Positions 1 to 8,170 are shown, counted from the stretch's first letter. The stretch is DNA of 64,000 bases from Pseudomonas nitroreducens NBRC 12694 (GCF_002091755.1 NZ_BDAI01000005.1:372001-436000); one strand, 5' to 3'. The notes: generated from the sequence alone by a model not told the origin. Translations and numbers: made by a program.

Positions 1-1256
1 CACGCTCCGGCCTGCTGCCGCAGATCAACGCCGGTGCCAGCACCGGGTCGACTCGCACCTCACTGGACACCCCCAGCGCCACGCTGAACCGCAATACCCA
101 GCTGGTGCAGGCAAGCCTGAGCCAGCCGCTGTTCCGTGCGGACCGCTGGTTCCAGCTCAAGGCCGCGGAAAACACCACCGAACAGGCCCAGCTGGAATTT
201 TCTGCAACGCAGCAACAGCTGATCCTGCAGACTGCGCAGACCTACTTCGGCGTGCTCCGAGCCCAGGACAACCTGGCGGCCAGCAAGGCCGAGGAAGCGG
301 CGTTCAAGCGCCAGCTCGACCAGTCCAACGAGCGCTTCGACGTCGGCCTGTCCGACAAGACCGACGTGCTGGAATCCCAGGCGGGATACGACACCGCCCG
401 CGCCAACCGGATCGTCGCCGAGCGCCAGGTGGATGACGCCTTCCAGGCCCTGGTGACCCTGACCAACCGCGAGTACAGCGCCATCGAGGGCATCCTCCAC
501 TCGCTGCCGGTGGTCGCGCCGATCCCCAATGACGCCAAGGCCTGGGTGGATACCTCGGTGCAGCAGAACCTGCGCCTGCAGGCCAGCAACTACGCGGTCG
601 ACGCCGCCGAAGAGACCCTGCGCCAGCGCAAGGCCGGCCACCTGCCGACCGTCGACGCCGTGGCCCAGTACCAGAAGGGCGACAACGATGCCCTGGGCTT
701 TGCCAACTCCGGCGTACCGGGCGAGCCGCACTATGGCAAGTACGTCGACCAGAGCAGCATCGGCCTGCAACTGAACGTGCCGATCTACAGCGGCGGCCTG
801 ACCAGTTCCCAGGTCCGCGAGGCCTACCAGCGCCTCAACCAGAGCGAGCAGCTGCGCGAAAGCCAGCGCCGCCAGGTGGTACAGGACGCGCGCAACCAGC
901 ACCGTGCGGTGAACACCGACGTGGAGCAGGTGAAGGCGCGCCGCCAGGCGATCATCTCCAACCAGAGCTCGCTGGAAGCCACCGAGATCGGCTACCAGGT
1001 CGGTACCCGCAACATCGTCGACGTACTGGACGCCCAGCGTTCGCTGTACAACTCGGTGCGCGACTACAACAACACCCGCTATGACTACATCCTCGACAAC
1101 CTGAGCCTCAAGCAGACCGCCGGCACCCTCGCGCCGAGCGACCTGGAAGCGCTGGGCAGCTACCTGAAACCGGACTACAACCCGGACAAGGACTTCCTCC
1201 CGCCAGACCTGGCCAAGGCCGCCGAGGCGCAGCTCAAGGCCGGTTCGAAATACTGA
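1..1256 (+). CDS. tolC: TolC-family outer membrane efflux channel, C-terminal part (5' end outside window)
   Basis: The reading frame is open from the left edge (first full codon at base 3) to TGA at 1254-1256, so the signal peptide and the first part of the protein are missing. The visible part has the repeated coiled-coil helices of the outer membrane efflux family: long Ala/Gln/Glu-rich helices, and the duplicated segments around VLESQAGYDTARAN and VDVLDAQRSLYNSVRDY that mark the two structural repeats of TolC. The family forms trimeric outer membrane ducts used by type I secretion and RND pumps. The gene is followed by a bidirectional terminator and a convergent gene. In PAO1 the tolC orthologue (PA4974, from memory) lies a little upstream of waaA, as here. 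The assignment is solid; the exporter it serves cannot be told from the sequence. Confidence 0.93.
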   Translation, partial: RSGLLPQINAGASTGSTRTSLDTPSATLNRNTQLVQASLSQPLFRADRWFQLKAAENTTEQAQLEFSATQQQLILQTAQTYFGVLRAQDNLAASKAEEAAFKRQLDQSNERFDVGLSDKTDVLESQAGYDTARANRIVAERQVDDAFQALVTLTNREYSAIEGILHSLPVVAPIPNDAKAWVDTSVQQNLRLQASNYAVDAAEETLRQRKAGHLPTVDAVAQYQKGDNDALGFANSGVPGEPHYGKYVDQSSIGLQLNVPIYSGGLTSSQVREAYQRLNQSEQLRESQRRQVVQDARNQHRAVNTDVEQVKARRQAIISNQSSLEATEIGYQVGTRNIVDVLDAQRSLYNSVRDYNNTRYDYILDNLSLKQTAGTLAPSDLEALGSYLKPDYNPDKDFLPPDLAKAAEAQLKAGSKY

Positions 1257-1268
1257 TCCCGCCCTGCG

Positions 1269-1296
1269 AAAAAGCCCCGCGATGCGGGGCTTTTCC
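1269..1296. terminator. Bidirectional rho-independent terminator between tolC and the aldolase gene
   Basis: An 8-bp stem AGCCCCGC / GCGGGGCT (1273-1280 and 1284-1291) has a GAT loop, flanked by AAAAA on the left and TTTT on the right. It can therefore terminate tolC on the plus strand and the convergent aldolase gene on the minus strand. Confidence 0.9.
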
Positions 1297-1326
1297 TTTG
1301 GACTCGCCGCCGACAGGGCGTCGCGC

Positions 1327-2115
1327 TCAATCGCGATACCCCGGCGAGACGCGATCCAGCATGCGCAGCAGCGCCGACCAGGCCAGGTCATAGCCATCCG
1401 GATCGCTCAATTCGCCTTCGGCCAGCGGTCGCGCCGGGGCGTTGAACTGCTGCTCGGTGTGGCGACATACCTCCTCCGGCGGAATCACCAGCTCGCCGCC
1501 CGCCTGGGCCGCCAACTGGATGTCGCAGGCCTTCTCCAGGTAGTACATGCGCAGGAACGCCTGCTGCACGGTCTGGCCGACCGTCAGCAGCCCATGGTTG
1601 CGCAGCATCAGGCCCAGGTGATCGCCCAGGTCGGCGACCAGGCGCTGTTGCTCGTCCATGGACAGGGCGATCCCTTCGTAATCGTGGTAGCCCAGCCGTC
1701 CGTAGAACTCCATCGACATCTGGTTCAGCGGCAGCAACCCGCAAGCCTGAGCCGCCACCGCGCAGCCGGCGCGGGTGTGGGTGTGCAGCACGCACTGCGC
1801 GTCCTCGCGGGCGCCGTGGATGGCACTGTGGATGACGAAGCCGGCCGGGTTGACCTTGTACGGCGACGGCTCCACGGCATGACCGGACAGGTCGATCTTC
1901 ACCAGGCTCGAGGCAGTGATCTCGTCGAACATCAGGCCGTAGGGATTGATCAGGAAATGGTGTTCGGGACCAGGAATACGCACCGAGATATGCGTGAAGA
2001 TCAGATCGGACATGCGGTAGTGCGCGATCAGGCGGTAGCAGGCCGCCAATTCCTCGCGCAGCTTCCATTCCTCGGGTGAACAGGTGGCGCGGCTGGGCGC
2101 CTGCAGCGACGTCAT
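1327..2115 (-). CDS. Class II aldolase/adducin-family protein
   Basis: A 262-residue protein, the usual length for the fuculose-1-phosphate aldolase / adducin head fold. The metal-site signature VLHTHTRAG (His-Thr-His) is present, followed by HDYEG and the LRNHGLLTVG segment typical of the family. Members are zinc-dependent aldolases, epimerases or decarboxylases acting on small hydroxy-acid or sugar-phosphate substrates; the substrate here is unknown. The ATG at 2115 is preceded by GAGGAG about 9 bases upstream. It lies 66 bp downstream of the binding-protein gene on the same strand and is probably co-transcribed with it. Together with the cupin, flavoprotein and XRE-cupin regulator to the right it appears to be part of a catabolic module. 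Confidence 0.85.
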   Translation of the reverse strand: MTSLQAPSRATCSPEEWKLREELAACYRLIAHYRMSDLIFTHISVRIPGPEHHFLINPYGLMFDEITASSLVKIDLSGHAVEPSPYKVNPAGFVIHSAIHGAREDAQCVLHTHTRAGCAVAAQACGLLPLNQMSMEFYGRLGYHDYEGIALSMDEQQRLVADLGDHLGLMLRNHGLLTVGQTVQQAFLRMYYLEKACDIQLAAQAGGELVIPPEEVCRHTEQQFNAPARPLAEGELSDPDGYDLAWSALLRMLDRVSPGYRD

Positions 2116-2181
2116 GGTGCACTTCTCCTCAAGGCAAGAAGACGCCGGGGCAGTCGCCCCAGCGTCACGGTCACGTTCTGG

Positions 2182-3255
2182 TTATTGCGCGGCCCAGGCG
2201 TTGAAGCGCTCTTCCAGCTCCTCGCCATGGTCGACCCAGAACTCATCGTCCATCGCCAGGCCCTGGGGCAGGTTCTGCGTCGAGGTCGGCACCCAGCCGG
2301 CGAGATCGGACGGCAGGCGTTCGGCGGCCTGCTTGTTGGTCGGACCATACGCAATGTGCTTCACGTAGTCGACCTGCGCATCGGGCTGGTTGGCGAAGGC
2401 GATGAAGCGCTTCGCCGCGTCGACGTGCTGCGAGCCCTTGATGATCGCCCAGTAGTCCATGCCATACAGGCTGCCCGGCCAGACCAGTTGCAGGTTGCGC
2501 CCGCCCTTGAAGGCATCGGCGATGCGCCCGGTGTAGGTGGTGGTCATCACCACGTCACCGGCGGCCAGCCACTGCGCGGGCTGCGCGCCGGCTTCCCACC
2601 ACTGCACATAGGGCTTGATCTGGTTGAGCTTGGCGAAGGCGCGGTCGACACCGGCCTTGGTGCCCAATTCCTTGTAGACGTCCGCCGGCTTCACGCCGTC
2701 GGCCATCAGGGCGAACTCCAGGTTGTAGATGGCGCGCTTGCGCAGGCCACGCTTGCCGGGGAATTTCTTCACATCCCAGAAATCGGCCCAGGACTGCGGC
2801 GCCGGCTTGAGCTTGTCCGCGTCGTAGGCGATGGCCACGCCCCATACCAGCGCGGCCGAACCGCAATCCTTGGCGGCGTTGGGAATCAGCTGGTCCTTGC
2901 TGCCGATCTGCTGCCAGTCCAGCGGCACGAACAGGCCCTCGTCGCAGCCACGCGCAAGGTCAGGTCCTTCGATCTGCACCACGTCCCAGTCGGCGTGGCC
3001 GGTATCGGCCATCACCTTGATGCGCGCCATCTCGCCGTTGTATTCGGTCTGGGTCACACCAACCCCGGACTGCTTGCTGAACGGCTGGAAGAAGGCCGCT
3101 TCCTGGGCCTTCTGACCCGCGCCGCCATAACCGACCACCACCATGTTCTCGGCGGCCTGGGTGCCGCCGCAGCACAGCCCGAGGGCTAGCAGCAGTGGCG
3201 CGGCGGCGGTCTTGAGGAAGAAGCGTTTGTGGAAACTGCTTTGACGCAAAGTCAT
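2182..3255 (-). CDS. ABC transporter periplasmic substrate-binding protein, spermidine/putrescine (PotD) type
   Basis: A 357-residue protein with an N-terminal signal peptide (basic KRFFLK, then AAAPLLLALGLCC, likely cleavage after GTQA). The mature part has the features of PotD-like solute-binding proteins: DVVQIEGPDLARGCDEGLF, VVMTTTYTGRIADAF and a C-terminal FWVDHGEELEERFNAW. Such proteins bind polyamines or other small cationic amines in the periplasm and hand them to an ABC importer. No permease or ATPase gene is next to it, so it must use a transporter encoded elsewhere or act alone. The start at 3255 was chosen over an upstream in-frame ATG (3342) because the signal peptide begins here; the SD (GGGGG) is weak. 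It is transcribed divergently from the cupin gene. Confidence 0.85.
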   Translation of the reverse strand: MTLRQSSFHKRFFLKTAAAPLLLALGLCCGGTQAAENMVVVGYGGAGQKAQEAAFFQPFSKQSGVGVTQTEYNGEMARIKVMADTGHADWDVVQIEGPDLARGCDEGLFVPLDWQQIGSKDQLIPNAAKDCGSAALVWGVAIAYDADKLKPAPQSWADFWDVKKFPGKRGLRKRAIYNLEFALMADGVKPADVYKELGTKAGVDRAFAKLNQIKPYVQWWEAGAQPAQWLAAGDVVMTTTYTGRIADAFKGGRNLQLVWPGSLYGMDYWAIIKGSQHVDAAKRFIAFANQPDAQVDYVKHIAYGPTNKQAAERLPSDLAGWVPTSTQNLPQGLAMDDEFWVDHGEELEERFNAWAAQ

Positions 3256-3588
3256 CGGGCATACCCCCAGTCGTAGGTGGCAGCGGGCGCAGCCGGAATG
3301 ACTGCACACACGCAGGACGGGCGCGCCGGAACCACGGAGCAAGAAAGACAGGGCAGAGATGAATCGATTGCCAGCGGGTGGACCCGCCGTGCGAGGGGGT
3401 ACCGTACGGGACGGTTCATGCGCCTCTCCTCTTGTAGTTGTTGTGGAGCACGTCGCGGTTGCCCCGGAAACTCCGGGAGCGGCATCGAAACTACCCAGTC
3501 AATTTTAAAAAAACAAGTTGATTTTTTACTGGCGGTAAATTTCCATAGCAAGAACTTAAACAACACTTTCCACCCAGGAGAAGTCGCC
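3256..3588. promoter_or_regulatory. Divergent promoter region of the binding-protein and cupin genes
   Basis: This is 333 bp without a gene. The right half (about 3500-3560) is strikingly AT-rich compared with the surroundings. It holds a possible -35 TTGATT (3518-3523) and a small dyad TTTAC-N5-GTAAA (3525-3539) just upstream of the cupin gene, a reasonable place for an operator of the nearby XRE-cupin regulator. No convincing -10 hexamer was recognised. Binding is inferred only. Confidence 0.45.
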
Positions 3589-3939
3589 GTGTCCCAGGTT
3601 CGCCACTTCCAGCAATCCGCCCTGCAGTTCCAGTCCTACGGTGGACAAGACATCGAACGCGCCGCCATCTGCCGCCTGATCGGTCCGGCGGACAGCGAGA
3701 CCATGGGCGCGGGCCTGGCGCGCTTCGACGGCGTCTCCATCGAGTGGACAGTGCTCTACGACGAACTGATCGTGGTGCTGGAAGGCAATTTCCGCCTGCG
3801 CCTGGCCGACCAGGTGATCGAGGCCAGGCCGGGCGACGTGATCTGGGTCCCCGAACGCACGCCGCTGGCCTACGAAGGCGAAAAAGCCTGCGTCTTCTAC
3901 GCCCTCTACCCGGTGGACTGGCAGGCGCGCAACGCCTAG
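3589..3939 (+). CDS. Small single-domain cupin protein (EutQ-like)
   Basis: A 116-residue single cupin barrel. Visible motifs are DELIVVLEGNFRLRLAD (cupin motif 1 region, turn G) and ARPGDVIWVPERTPLAY (motif 2, PGD-x4-P). It resembles the cupins linked to ethanolamine and amine utilisation (EutQ family). The classic metal-binding His residues are mostly absent (no HxH in motif 1), so a catalytic role is uncertain and it may bind a small ligand. A GTG start at 3589 is chosen because AGGAG lies 8 bases upstream; the longer in-frame extension to 3277 runs through the promoter region. Its position between the binding protein and the flavoprotein suggests a shared pathway. Confidence 0.8.
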   Translation: MSQVRHFQQSALQFQSYGGQDIERAAICRLIGPADSETMGAGLARFDGVSIEWTVLYDELIVVLEGNFRLRLADQVIEARPGDVIWVPERTPLAYEGEKACVFYALYPVDWQARNA

Positions 3940-3969
3940 CTGGTCGACCGGCTGCGCGTCGGCGCAACT

Positions 3970-4054
3970 GCGTTGGAAACCGGCTCGGCATGCTCATTTA
4001 CTGGAGTAAACTCCGCTGCCTCTCCGGTCTCCGCCTTGTTGCGCTCTAGCTCGC
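3970..4054 (+). repeat. 85-bp dispersed leader repeat, copy A
   Basis: It aligns without large gaps, at roughly 80 percent identity by eye, with the reverse complement of 14201-14285. Shared blocks are GCGTTGGAAAC, ATGCTCATTTAC, ACTCCGCT and TCCGCCTTG. The centre is a perfect palindrome TTTACT-GG-AGTAAA (3997-4010). Both copies end shortly before the start codon of a gene (here the flavoprotein at 4104). Confidence 0.75.
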
Positions 4055-4103
4055 GCGGTCGATGTTTAGCGCTGTATTTACAACAAGAATCCGGAGTTGC
4101 CCG

Positions 4104-6053
4104 ATGAGCCAGTTTCCCCACCTGTTCAGCCCGCTGCAGATCCGCGGCAAGGCGCTGAAGAACCGCATCATGTCCACCGGGCACGACACCTCGATGCCCA
4201 CCGACAACCTGGTCAACGACCAGCTGGTGGCCTACCACACCGCCCGCGCCAAGGGTGGCGTCGGCCTGATCGTGCTACAGGTCGCCGGTGTGCACGACAG
4301 CGCCCGCTACACCTCCCACGTGCTGATGGCCACCGATGAGGAGTGCATCCCCGGCTACCGGCGCATCGCCGAGGCCTGCCACGCCGAGGGCACGGTAGTG
4401 CTGTCCCAGGTGTTCCACCCCGGCCGCGAAATCATGGAGTCCAGCGACGGCCTGCTGGCCGTGGCCTACGCACCGTCCGCCTCGCCCAACGAGCGCTTCC
4501 GCGTCATGCCCCGCGAGCTGAGCCAGGCGATGATCGACGAGATCATCGCAGGCTATGCCGCCGCCGCACGGCGCCTGCACACTGCCGGCATCGACGGCGT
4601 GGAAGTGGTGGCCAGCCACGGCTACCTGCCGGCGCAGTTCCTCAACCCACGGGTGAACCGCCGCAGCGACGGTTACAACGGCGATCTCGACGCCCGCCTG
4701 CGCTTCACCCGCGAGGTGATCGCCGCCATCCGCGCCGCCACCGACGAGGACTTCATCATCGGCCTGCGCATCTCCGCCGACGAACGCGATCCCGAAGGCC
4801 TCACCGAAGACGAATCGCTGCAGGGCGTCAAAGGGCTGCAGAAAGACCTGGACTACGTGCACATCGTCGCCGGCACCTCCGCCTCCCTGGGCGGCGCCAT
4901 CCACATCGTGCCGCCGATGGCCATCGAAGCGGCCTACCTGGCCAACGAAGCCGGCACCTTCAAGCGCAATCTGGACATCCCGCTGTTCGTCACCGGGCGC
5001 ATCAACCAGCCGCAGGAAGCCGAGCTGATCGTCGCCCGTGGCCAGGCCGATGTCTGCGGCATGACCCGCGCGCTGATCTGCGACCCGCAGATGCCCAGCA
5101 AGACCGAACGCGGCCACGTCGAGGACGTGCGCGCCTGCATCGCCTGCAACCAGGCATGCATCGGCCACTTCCACCGCGGCTACCCGATCTCCTGCATCCA
5201 GCATCCGGAAACCGGCCGCGAACTGATCTACGCCGAACGCAAGATGGCCGCCCAGCGCAAACGCGTCCTGGTGGTCGGTGGTGGGCCAGCCGGCATGAAG
5301 GCCGCCGCTGTCGCTGCCCAGCGTGGCCATGACGTCACCCTTTGCGAAGCCACCGCTCAGTTGGGCGGCCAGGTCAACCTCGCCCAACTCCTGCCGCGCC
5401 GCGCGGAGTTCGGCGGCGCCTCCACCAACCTGCAACGCGAGATGCAGCTGGCGGGCGTCGAAGTGCGCCGCAACACCCGCGTCGACCGCGCGCTGGTAGA
5501 AGCCGAGCGCCCCGACGTAGTGATCGTCGCCACCGGCGCCAAACCCTATCGCCCCCCTTACGAAGAAGCGGGCGAGCTGCAGGTGGTGGACGCCTGGCAG
5601 GTGCTGCGCGGCGAAGTGAAGCTCGGCCGCTCCGTTCTGGTCACCGACTGGCGCGCCGACTGGATCGCCCCCGGCATCGCCGAGCGCCTGGTACGCGACG
5701 GCCACCAGGTGCAACTCGCCGTGAACGGCACCCACGCCGGCGAAAGCCTGCCCCTCTACGTGCGCGATCACCTGGCTGGCGAGCTGCACCGCCTGGGCAT
5801 CAGCATCACCACCTACGCCCGCCTGTACGGTGTGGACGACAGCACCGTCTACCTGCAGCACACCGCTAGCGGCGAGCCGATGCTGGTGGAAAACATCGAC
5901 ACTCTGGTGCTCTGCCAGGGCCACCAACCGGTGGACGAACTGGCCGACGAGATCGCCGACCTCGCCGAGGTACGCCGCATCGGCGACTGCCTGGCGCCAC
6001 GCACGGCGGAAGAGGCGATCTACGAGGGACTCAAGGCGGGTTGGGCAATCTGA
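4104..6053 (+). CDS. Fe-S flavoprotein of the 2,4-dienoyl-CoA reductase / trimethylamine dehydrogenase / DgcA family
   Basis: A 649-residue protein with three modules. Residues 5-335 form an old-yellow-enzyme-like FMN TIM barrel. Then comes a 4Fe-4S motif Cys345-X2-Cys348-X3-Cys352-X11-Cys364. From about residue 385 there is an FAD/NAD-binding region beginning VLVVGGGPAGMKAA. This is the architecture of 2,4-dienoyl-CoA reductase, trimethylamine and dimethylglycine demethylases and N-methylproline demethylase. The neighbours (polyamine-type binding protein, EutQ-like cupin, aldolase, XRE-cupin regulator) favour an amine demethylase or oxidase over a fatty-acid enzyme, but this is inference. 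The ATG at 4104 follows GGAG by 7 bases; an upstream in-frame ATG at 4062 lacks an SD and lies next to the repeat. The substrate cannot be named. Confidence 0.88.
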   Translation: MSQFPHLFSPLQIRGKALKNRIMSTGHDTSMPTDNLVNDQLVAYHTARAKGGVGLIVLQVAGVHDSARYTSHVLMATDEECIPGYRRIAEACHAEGTVVLSQVFHPGREIMESSDGLLAVAYAPSASPNERFRVMPRELSQAMIDEIIAGYAAAARRLHTAGIDGVEVVASHGYLPAQFLNPRVNRRSDGYNGDLDARLRFTREVIAAIRAATDEDFIIGLRISADERDPEGLTEDESLQGVKGLQKDLDYVHIVAGTSASLGGAIHIVPPMAIEAAYLANEAGTFKRNLDIPLFVTGRINQPQEAELIVARGQADVCGMTRALICDPQMPSKTERGHVEDVRACIACNQACIGHFHRGYPISCIQHPETGRELIYAERKMAAQRKRVLVVGGGPAGMKAAAVAAQRGHDVTLCEATAQLGGQVNLAQLLPRRAEFGGASTNLQREMQLAGVEVRRNTRVDRALVEAERPDVVIVATGAKPYRPPYEEAGELQVVDAWQVLRGEVKLGRSVLVTDWRADWIAPGIAERLVRDGHQVQLAVNGTHAGESLPLYVRDHLAGELHRLGISITTYARLYGVDDSTVYLQHTASGEPMLVENIDTLVLCQGHQPVDELADEIADLAEVRRIGDCLAPRTAEEAIYEGLKAGWAI

Positions 6054-6073
6054 GCCCTGGCAAGGCAACTTCC

Positions 6074-6163
6074 TGTAGGAGCGAGCTTGCTTGCGAACCG
6101 CTCAGCGCCGAACTCGCCGGGAGCCTCGTTCGCGAGCAAGAACTGGGTGCCCCTCGCTCCTAC
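6074..6163. repeat. REP/BIME-type palindromic element, copy 1
   Basis: The left half CTGTAGGAGCGAGCTTGC and the right half ending CTCGCTCCTAC are inverted, with an internal TTCGCGAGCAAGAACTGGG. This is the abundant genus-wide Pseudomonas REP family. A second copy lies at 12867-12958 with the same internal extension (GCGAGCAAnAACTGGGnnnCCCTCGCTCCTAC). Confidence 0.85.
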
Positions 6164-6190
6164 GAAGAGCAAACGGTCCACAGCCCCGGC

Positions 6191-6206
6191 GCATTGTTTA
6201 GAATGC
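6191..6206 (+). promoter_or_regulatory. Probable promoter/operator of the XRE-cupin regulator
   Basis: A small dyad GCATT-N6-AATGC (6191-6195, 6202-6206) overlaps a good -10 hexamer TAGAAT (6199-6204), 33 bp before the chosen start codon. An operator sitting on the -10 is a typical autorepression arrangement; this is inference from position only. Confidence 0.4.
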
Positions 6207-6238
6207 CCCACGACGACATTCGCCAGGACTCTCGCCGC

Positions 6239-6832
6239 ATGAGCCGCAAAGCCCCGCAGGAAGCACCCGCCAACGCCGAAGCGCAGTTCCTCGGCACCCG
6301 CATCCGCGGCCTGCGCAAGCGGCGCGGCATGACCCTGTCGGCGCTGGCCGAGCAGAGCGGGCTCACCGCCGGCTACATCAGCCAGCTGGAGCGCAACCTG
6401 GCGTATCCGTCGATCCCGGCGCTGTTCAATATCGCCCGCAGCCTGGGCGTGACCATCCAGTGGTTCTTCGCCAGCGAAGTGCAGGTCGACCCGGCCGACG
6501 CCGGCTACGTGGTGCGGCGCAATGCCCGTACCAGCGTGCATTACGAGGATGGCATCGTCGACGAACTGCTCAGCCCGCAACCCAGCCGCCAGCTGGAGAT
6601 CCTCCACTCGAAGTTCCCGCCCGGCACCTACAGCCAGCAGAGCTACAGCCATGAAGGCGAAGAAGCCGGCTACCTGCTCAGCGGCACGTTCGAGCTATGG
6701 GTGGGCGAGCGCTACTTCCTGCTCAATGAGGGCGACAGCTTCAGCTACTCCAGCCAGGAGCCGCATCGCTACGGCAATCCGGGTGACGTGGACGCGGTGG
6801 TGCTGTGGGTGATTACCCCGCCGACGTTCTGA
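6239..6832 (+). CDS. XRE-family transcriptional regulator with C-terminal cupin domain
   Basis: A 197-residue protein. Residues about 17-72 form a Cro/C1 helix-turn-helix (RGLRKRRGMTLSALAEQSG then YISQLERNLAYPSIPAL). A cupin ligand-sensing domain (FPPGTYSQQSYSHEGEEAGY, LNEGDSFSYSSQEPHRY) occupies residues 105-190. This two-domain class usually represses an adjacent catabolic operon and responds to its substrate, often a polyamine or amino acid. It probably controls the flavoprotein, cupin and binding-protein genes. The ATG at 6239 is used, with AGGA upstream; the in-frame ATG at 6203 lies inside the -10 box. The 3' end overlaps the convergent waaA gene by 20 bp. Confidence 0.87.
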   Translation: MSRKAPQEAPANAEAQFLGTRIRGLRKRRGMTLSALAEQSGLTAGYISQLERNLAYPSIPALFNIARSLGVTIQWFFASEVQVDPADAGYVVRRNARTSVHYEDGIVDELLSPQPSRQLEILHSKFPPGTYSQQSYSHEGEEAGYLLSGTFELWVGERYFLLNEGDSFSYSSQEPHRYGNPGDVDAVVLWVITPPTF

Positions 6833-8093
6833 TCAGTCGCCCCAGCCCATCCAGCAACCGCCCGAGCGCGCCCTGGTTGGCTTTCATCACGCCACGCCCG
6901 GCCTCGGCCATGCGCTCGGCGCTTGCCGGCTCGTCCCACAGAGCGGCCACGGCCACTGCCAGCGAAGGTGCATCGGCCACCTCGCGCAGCGCCCCAACCT
7001 CGCGCAATTGCGCAGCGATTTCCAGGAAGTTGAACAGGTGCGGGCCGGATAAAACGGGCTTACCCAGCGCCGCCGGCTCCAGCAGGTTGTGGCCGCCATT
7101 GGGCACCAGGCTGCCGCCGACGAAGGCGACGTCGGCCAGCGCATAGAGGAACAGCAGTTCGCCCATGGTGTCGCCCAGCAGCACCCGGGTGTCCGCCGTG
7201 ACCAGCTCGCCGGTGGAGCGACGCTGGGTACGGAAGCCTTCACGCTGGCACAATTCGAACATCGGGCCGAAGCGCTCCGGGTGGCGCGGCACCAGAAGCA
7301 GCAAGGCGTCCGGATGTTTTTCCAGCAGTTGGCGGTGCGCCGCCAGGATGATTTCGTCTTCGCCGACATGGGTGCTGGCAGCGATCCAGATCGGCCGCTG
7401 CTGTGCTTGCCATTGGGCGCGCAGATCACCGGCGCGGACCAGTAGTTCAGGGTCGATGGCCAGGTCGAACTTGATCGAGCCGGTGACGCTCACGCAGTCC
7501 GGGCGCGCGCCGAGCCGGCGGAAGCGCTCGGCTTCGGCCTCGGTCTGCACGGCGATCCAGCTCATCTCTTCGAGCATCGGCCGGGTCAGCCCGGCGAAAC
7601 GCGCGTAGCCACGCGCCGAGCGCTCGGACAGCCGCGCATTGGCCAGCGCCACCGGAATACCGCGCTTGGCACACTGGTGGATATGGTTGGGCCACAGCTC
7701 GGTCTCCATGATCACGCCCAGCACCGGCCGTGCGCGGTCGAGGAAGCGCGCCGCCGCCCAGGGTAGGTCGTACGGCAGGTAGCAGTGCTGCACCTGGTCG
7801 CCGAACATCGCGCGGATGCGCTCGGAGCCGGTGGGCGTCATGCAGGTGACGGTGATCGGCAGGCCGGGATGACGTTGCATCAGCGCTCGGATCATCGGCG
7901 CGGCGGCGATGCTCTCGCCCACCGATACCGCATGCACCCAGATGCCGCCAGGCTTGAGCGCCGGCAGTCCGAGGGCGAAGCGCTCGCCAACGCGCTGGGC
8001 ATAGGCCGGGGCCTTGCGCGAGCGCAGGAACAGGCGCAGCGCAACCAGCGGCAGGCCCAGGTGGAACAGCAGGGTATAGAGGGTCCGGTTCAT
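6813..8093 (-). CDS. waaA: 3-deoxy-D-manno-octulosonic acid (Kdo) transferase
   Basis: A 426-residue GT-B enzyme that adds Kdo from CMP-Kdo to tetra-acylated lipid A at the cytoplasmic face of the inner membrane, the first step of LPS core assembly. An N-terminal membrane anchor (LYTLLFHLGLPLVALRLFL) is followed by HAVSVGES with the probable catalytic base Glu60. The C-terminal domain carries GGSLVPNGGHNLLEPA, which binds the CMP part. The start at 8093 gives the usual family length; the frame stays open to 8411 but that extension has no support. It is the PAO1 PA4988 counterpart from memory. Confidence 0.95.
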   Translation of the reverse strand: MNRTLYTLLFHLGLPLVALRLFLRSRKAPAYAQRVGERFALGLPALKPGGIWVHAVSVGESIAAAPMIRALMQRHPGLPITVTCMTPTGSERIRAMFGDQVQHCYLPYDLPWAAARFLDRARPVLGVIMETELWPNHIHQCAKRGIPVALANARLSERSARGYARFAGLTRPMLEEMSWIAVQTEAEAERFRRLGARPDCVSVTGSIKFDLAIDPELLVRAGDLRAQWQAQQRPIWIAASTHVGEDEIILAAHRQLLEKHPDALLLLVPRHPERFGPMFELCQREGFRTQRRSTGELVTADTRVLLGDTMGELLFLYALADVAFVGGSLVPNGGHNLLEPAALGKPVLSGPHLFNFLEIAAQLREVGALREVADAPSLAVAVAALWDEPASAERMAEAGRGVMKANQGALGRLLDGLGRLIRTSAG

Positions 8094-8150
8094 GGCGGCG
8101 GAGAGTAGCAAATTAGCGGGCTTGGCGGCCGGACAATCCTGCATGGTGCA

Positions 8151-8168
8151 TCGCTCCCACGAAGAGCA
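8151..8168. repeat. REP fragment between waaA and the LysR gene
   Basis: TCGCTCCCACGAAGAGCA matches 17 of 18 bases of 6154-6171, the right end of REP copy 1 plus its flank. Only this end is present, so it is a half-element. Confidence 0.55.
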
Positions 8169-8170
8169 GG

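Noticed and set aside
6071..6175. CRISPR-like array
   Set aside because: Only one inverted pair per locus and no regular spacers; it is a REP element.
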